Assembly: GCA_937921555.1 (NCBI GenBank)
Contig: CAKZUV010000012.1
Span: 1-33,251, forward strand
Origin: an uncultured Saprospiraceae bacterium
GTDB lineage: Bacteria; Bacteroidota; Bacteroidia; Chitinophagales; Saprospiraceae
Direction: 5' to 3'
DNA length: 33,251 nt
Positions 30,841 through 33,251 of this stretch are shown piece after piece. Under the pieces are notes generated by a model. It saw only the letters and a program-made list of their open reading frames with translations. It had not been told where the DNA came from and ran no database searches. The stretch's first letter is position 1, and the number at the start of each line of letters is the position of its first letter. The translations under genes were made by a program, and so were the position numbers.

Positions 30841-32259
30841 ATGAATAATAGTCGTTTGATAGAAATTTTAAGCGTTTTTAACAAAAAAGAAATCAGAAAT
30901 CTCCGAAAATGGATTGTTTCGCCCATTGGCAATCAGCGGGAAGATGTTGTGTTGCTATTTGAATACTTGTTAAAAAACGAACGGTATCGGGAAAACATTG
31001 GTTTATCTAAAACGAATATTTTCGAGCAAGTGTATAATAACTTGCGCTATGATGATGCCAAGATGCGGCAATTAGTCTTTTTTGGGATGAAAACCCTGGA
31101 AGAGTACGTGATTTATCAGGAACTGAGAAAAGACGAGATAAAAGCAAGAATTGCACTGGCTAATTTTTACAGAGATAGAAAGCTGGATAAGATCTATCAG
31201 AAAAATTTTAAAACGCTGGTCAAACTACAGGAGGAACATCCCTACCGGAATTGTGATTTCCTTAGAAATGAATATCTTTTACAGGAAGAAGAGTATATTT
31301 CTTCCAGTAGATCCAAACGTTCTATCAGTTTAAATTTACAAGAAGTTTCCGATAGTTTGCACCGAACCTTTATCGCAGAAAAACTTCGCCAGAGTTATCT
31401 GATGCTGGCACATCAGTCCGTTTATCAAACAGATTACAAAATTGGTCTGATTGATGAAATTTTAAAAGAAGTAGCAGATAATGAAGAATTGCTAAACACA
31501 CCAGCAATTGCTTTATACTACTATGGTTATAAAACGAATACCGAAAAAGAAAATCCAGCGCATTTTATAAATTTAAAAGAAAATATCTTCAAGCATGGAT
31601 ATCTATTTCCTCGTGGTGAGCTTAGAGATATCTCGCTGATGGCGATCAACTATTGTATTGGTCAGATGAATCGCGGGAAAGACGAGTTTATTAGAGAGTC
31701 ATTCGAATTATATAAAGAAGGTTTTGATAAAAAACTTTTCTTAAATAACAGTTTGGTATCTCGTTGGACTTTCTTAAATGCTGTTTTAAATGCAATAAAA
31801 CTCAAAGAATTTTCCTGGGCAGAAAACTTCATCAACGAAAATCAAATCTATTTAGAAGATAAATATCGCGAGAGTTTTATCAATATTAGTTTCGCCATTT
31901 TTTATTATCAAAAAAGAGATTTTTCAAAAGCGATGAACTATCTGTTACAATATGAACATGACGACCTCACCATTAATCTACGAGCCAAAATTATATTACT
32001 TAAAATCTATTATGAAGAAGATGAAATAATCGCGCTTGAATCGCTCCTCAGCAGTTTACGTACCTATCTATCCCGTAAAAAGATTATGGGTTATCACAAA
32101 GAAGGTGCTAAGAATATCATCCAGTTAACAAAAAAACTACTCAAAGTAAAACCTTACGATAAAAACCAAAAAGATAAATTAAAAACCTTAATCGAGGAAA
32201 CCAATCCACTCACTACGGACAACCGCAACTGGCTACTAACTCAACTGAAAAACATCTAA
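30841..32259 (+). CDS. Uncharacterised all-helical protein, TPR-like
   Basis: A 472-residue soluble protein without signal peptide or membrane segment. It appears entirely helical, with paired amphipathic helices reminiscent of TPR/HEAT-type repeats (FSWAENFINENQIYLEDKYRE and FAIFYYQKRDFSKAMNYLLQ near 330-370). I recognise no catalytic motif. The opening SRLIEILSVFNKKEIRNLRKW, followed by a helical FEYLLKNERY, suggests a conserved N-terminal module, and that same module survives as the dead copy at 27362-27500. Divergent transcription from a T9SS gene with a duplicated shared promoter suggests the pair travel together, but a regulatory role is only a guess. The TTG at 30832 is part of the -7 box, so ATG 30841 is the start. 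The NIF3-like gene follows after 54 bp. Confidence 0.82.
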   Translation: MNNSRLIEILSVFNKKEIRNLRKWIVSPIGNQREDVVLLFEYLLKNERYRENIGLSKTNIFEQVYNNLRYDDAKMRQLVFFGMKTLEEYVIYQELRKDEIKARIALANFYRDRKLDKIYQKNFKTLVKLQEEHPYRNCDFLRNEYLLQEEEYISSSRSKRSISLNLQEVSDSLHRTFIAEKLRQSYLMLAHQSVYQTDYKIGLIDEILKEVADNEELLNTPAIALYYYGYKTNTEKENPAHFINLKENIFKHGYLFPRGELRDISLMAINYCIGQMNRGKDEFIRESFELYKEGFDKKLFLNNSLVSRWTFLNAVLNAIKLKEFSWAENFINENQIYLEDKYRESFINISFAIFYYQKRDFSKAMNYLLQYEHDDLTINLRAKIILLKIYYEEDEIIALESLLSSLRTYLSRKKIMGYHKEGAKNIIQLTKKLLKVKPYDKNQKDKLKTLIEETNPLTTDNRNWLLTQLKNI

Positions 32260-32313
32260 ACTTTACCGGTAAAATCGTATCTTTCACTTTCTGAAACATC
32301 AACCTCACCATCT

Positions 32314-33251
32314 ATGAAAATAAAACAACTTACCCAGTATCTGGAAACAATTGCTCCCTCTTCCTACCAGGAATCTTACGATAATTCCGGACTGATCGTC
32401 GGCCATCCGGAAACAAAAATTACGGGCGTATTGATTTGTCTGGATTCGATTGAATCGGTGATTGAAGAGGCAATTGATAAAAATTGCAACCTGATCGTCG
32501 CGCACCACCCGATCGTTTTTCGAGGCCTTAAACGACTCAATGGTAATAATTACGTAGAGCGAATTATCATTAAAGCCATCCAGTATGAAATCGCTATTTA
32601 TGCGATTCATACCAATCTGGACAATGTCTACCATCAGGGAGTAAATGGCAAAATTGCCGAACGTCTCGGGCTCGTCAATACCCGGATTCTGGCGCCGAAA
32701 TCTTTTTCTAAAAAGTTACAGATTTTTGCACCAGCAACGCATTCTCATACCATCCGGGAGGCATTGTACGATGCCGGAGCGGAAAAATCAACCAGCCACA
32801 GCAGTATCGGCGTAGGCAATAAATCCGGTGAAAACAGCTTGGGAGAGGTCCGCCTGGAATTACGTTTTTCGGCGGGTCGCCAGTCAGCAATTCTCCGTGC
32901 GCTCAGGGAGGTAGCACCTGATGTACTTTATGATATTTTTCCGGTAGAAAATAAAAATAGTGAGATTGGCTCCGGTATGATCGGCGAACTGAAAACGCCC
33001 ACGAAAGAGACCAAATTTCTCAAGCATATCAAAAAACAGATGAAGGCCAAATGTGTCCGCTACACCAAACTCCGTAACCGGAAAATAAAAACGGTAGCAC
33101 TGTGTGGCGGGTCGGGCAGCTTTCTGCTTCCAGCGGCCATCGCACAGGGGGCAGACCTGTTTTTGACGGCTGATTTTAAATATCATGAGTTTTTTGACGC
33201 CGATCAGCGAATCGTCATCGCCGATATCGGTCATTATGAAAGTGAACAGTT
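32314..33251 (+). CDS. NIF3-like dinuclear metal-centre protein (partial)
   Basis: The first 312 codons of a NIF3/YbgI family protein (often labelled GTP cyclohydrolase I type 2); the frame is still open at the window edge. Residues 1-110 are the first NIF3 half: SYDNSGLIVG (21-30), the metal-binding VAHHPIVFRG (62-71, H64 and H65), and HTNLDNVYHQGVN (99-111, D103). A central PII-like insert (about 130-235), typical of longer NIF3 proteins (~365 residues), follows. The second half begins near residue 260, with CGGSGSFLLPAAIAQGADL and DIGHYES supplying the remaining His and Glu ligands. Function in the cell is not firmly known; relatives form toroidal hexamers. About 50 residues are missing beyond the edge. 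Confidence 0.93.
   Translation, partial: MKIKQLTQYLETIAPSSYQESYDNSGLIVGHPETKITGVLICLDSIESVIEEAIDKNCNLIVAHHPIVFRGLKRLNGNNYVERIIIKAIQYEIAIYAIHTNLDNVYHQGVNGKIAERLGLVNTRILAPKSFSKKLQIFAPATHSHTIREALYDAGAEKSTSHSSIGVGNKSGENSLGEVRLELRFSAGRQSAILRALREVAPDVLYDIFPVENKNSEIGSGMIGELKTPTKETKFLKHIKKQMKAKCVRYTKLRNRKIKTVALCGGSGSFLLPAAIAQGADLFLTADFKYHEFFDADQRIVIADIGHYESEQ

Overview
The window is a chromosomal segment of a Bacteroidota bacterium, most likely of the Saprospirae/Lewinella-like branch. Three things point there. Several secreted proteins end in type IX secretion (T9SS) C-terminal sorting domains. A carboxypeptidase-regulatory plus plug (TonB receptor-like) protein, an ABC-2 permease/M1 peptidase fusion, an alpha2-type glycyl-tRNA synthetase and a birA/rsfS/ftsH neighbourhood are present. 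Candidate promoters follow the Bacteroidota pattern (-33 TTTG or TTG, about 20 bp spacer, -7 TAnnTTTG). Lineage and promoter claims are inference from sequence alone. I see no rRNA, tRNA, CRISPR array, phage or insertion sequence.

Layout. 1-10.4 kb: hflX, a 17-bp tandem repeat, an M29 aminopeptidase, an unrecognised conserved-looking protein, a polytopic membrane protein, then a two-gene ABC exporter/peptidase operon, all on the plus strand. The 0.64-kb gap after it (9796-10439) holds three hairpins that share one loop sequence, a minus-strand promoter-like site, and the glyS terminator. 10.4-13.9 kb: glyS and prfC on the minus strand, separated by a 0.3-kb gap filled with short repeats and three tandem hairpins. 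14-16.5 kb: a plug-only TonB-receptor-like protein, a small T9SS protein and a NUDIX hydrolase. 16.6-19 kb: a polysaccharide flippase and birA (minus), divergent from rsfS and ftsH (plus). 22-22.5 kb: lemA. 22.9-26.5 kb: a secreted M4-type metallopeptidase with an 8-bp tandem repeat just before its start, followed by two tandem outer-membrane-barrel paralogues. 26.5-32.3 kb: a cupin, a large T9SS protein, and a divergent uncharacterised helical protein, whose shared promoter region exists as a second, decayed copy 3.4 kb away. The window ends inside a NIF3-like gene.

How the parts fit. The housekeeping genes (HflX, GlyRS, RF3, RsfS, FtsH, BirA, LemA) deal with ribosome state, translation, protein quality control and cofactor attachment. 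The accessory material is mostly surface and secreted: T9SS cargo, an M4 peptidase, small outer-membrane barrels, a flippase and ABC/M1 machinery. The most interesting signals are non-coding. (1) An (ACGCATTT)4 tract whose copy number decides whether an upstream ATG reads into the M4 peptidase with a longer signal peptide. (2) A degenerate duplicate of a divergent promoter plus the first ~36 codons of a gene, flanking the large T9SS gene. (3) Hairpin families with conserved loops in two intergenic regions. (4) At three genes (prfC, birA, the 30.8-kb gene) an in-frame TTG that would extend the protein is the end of the -7 promoter element, so the start must be moved downstream.
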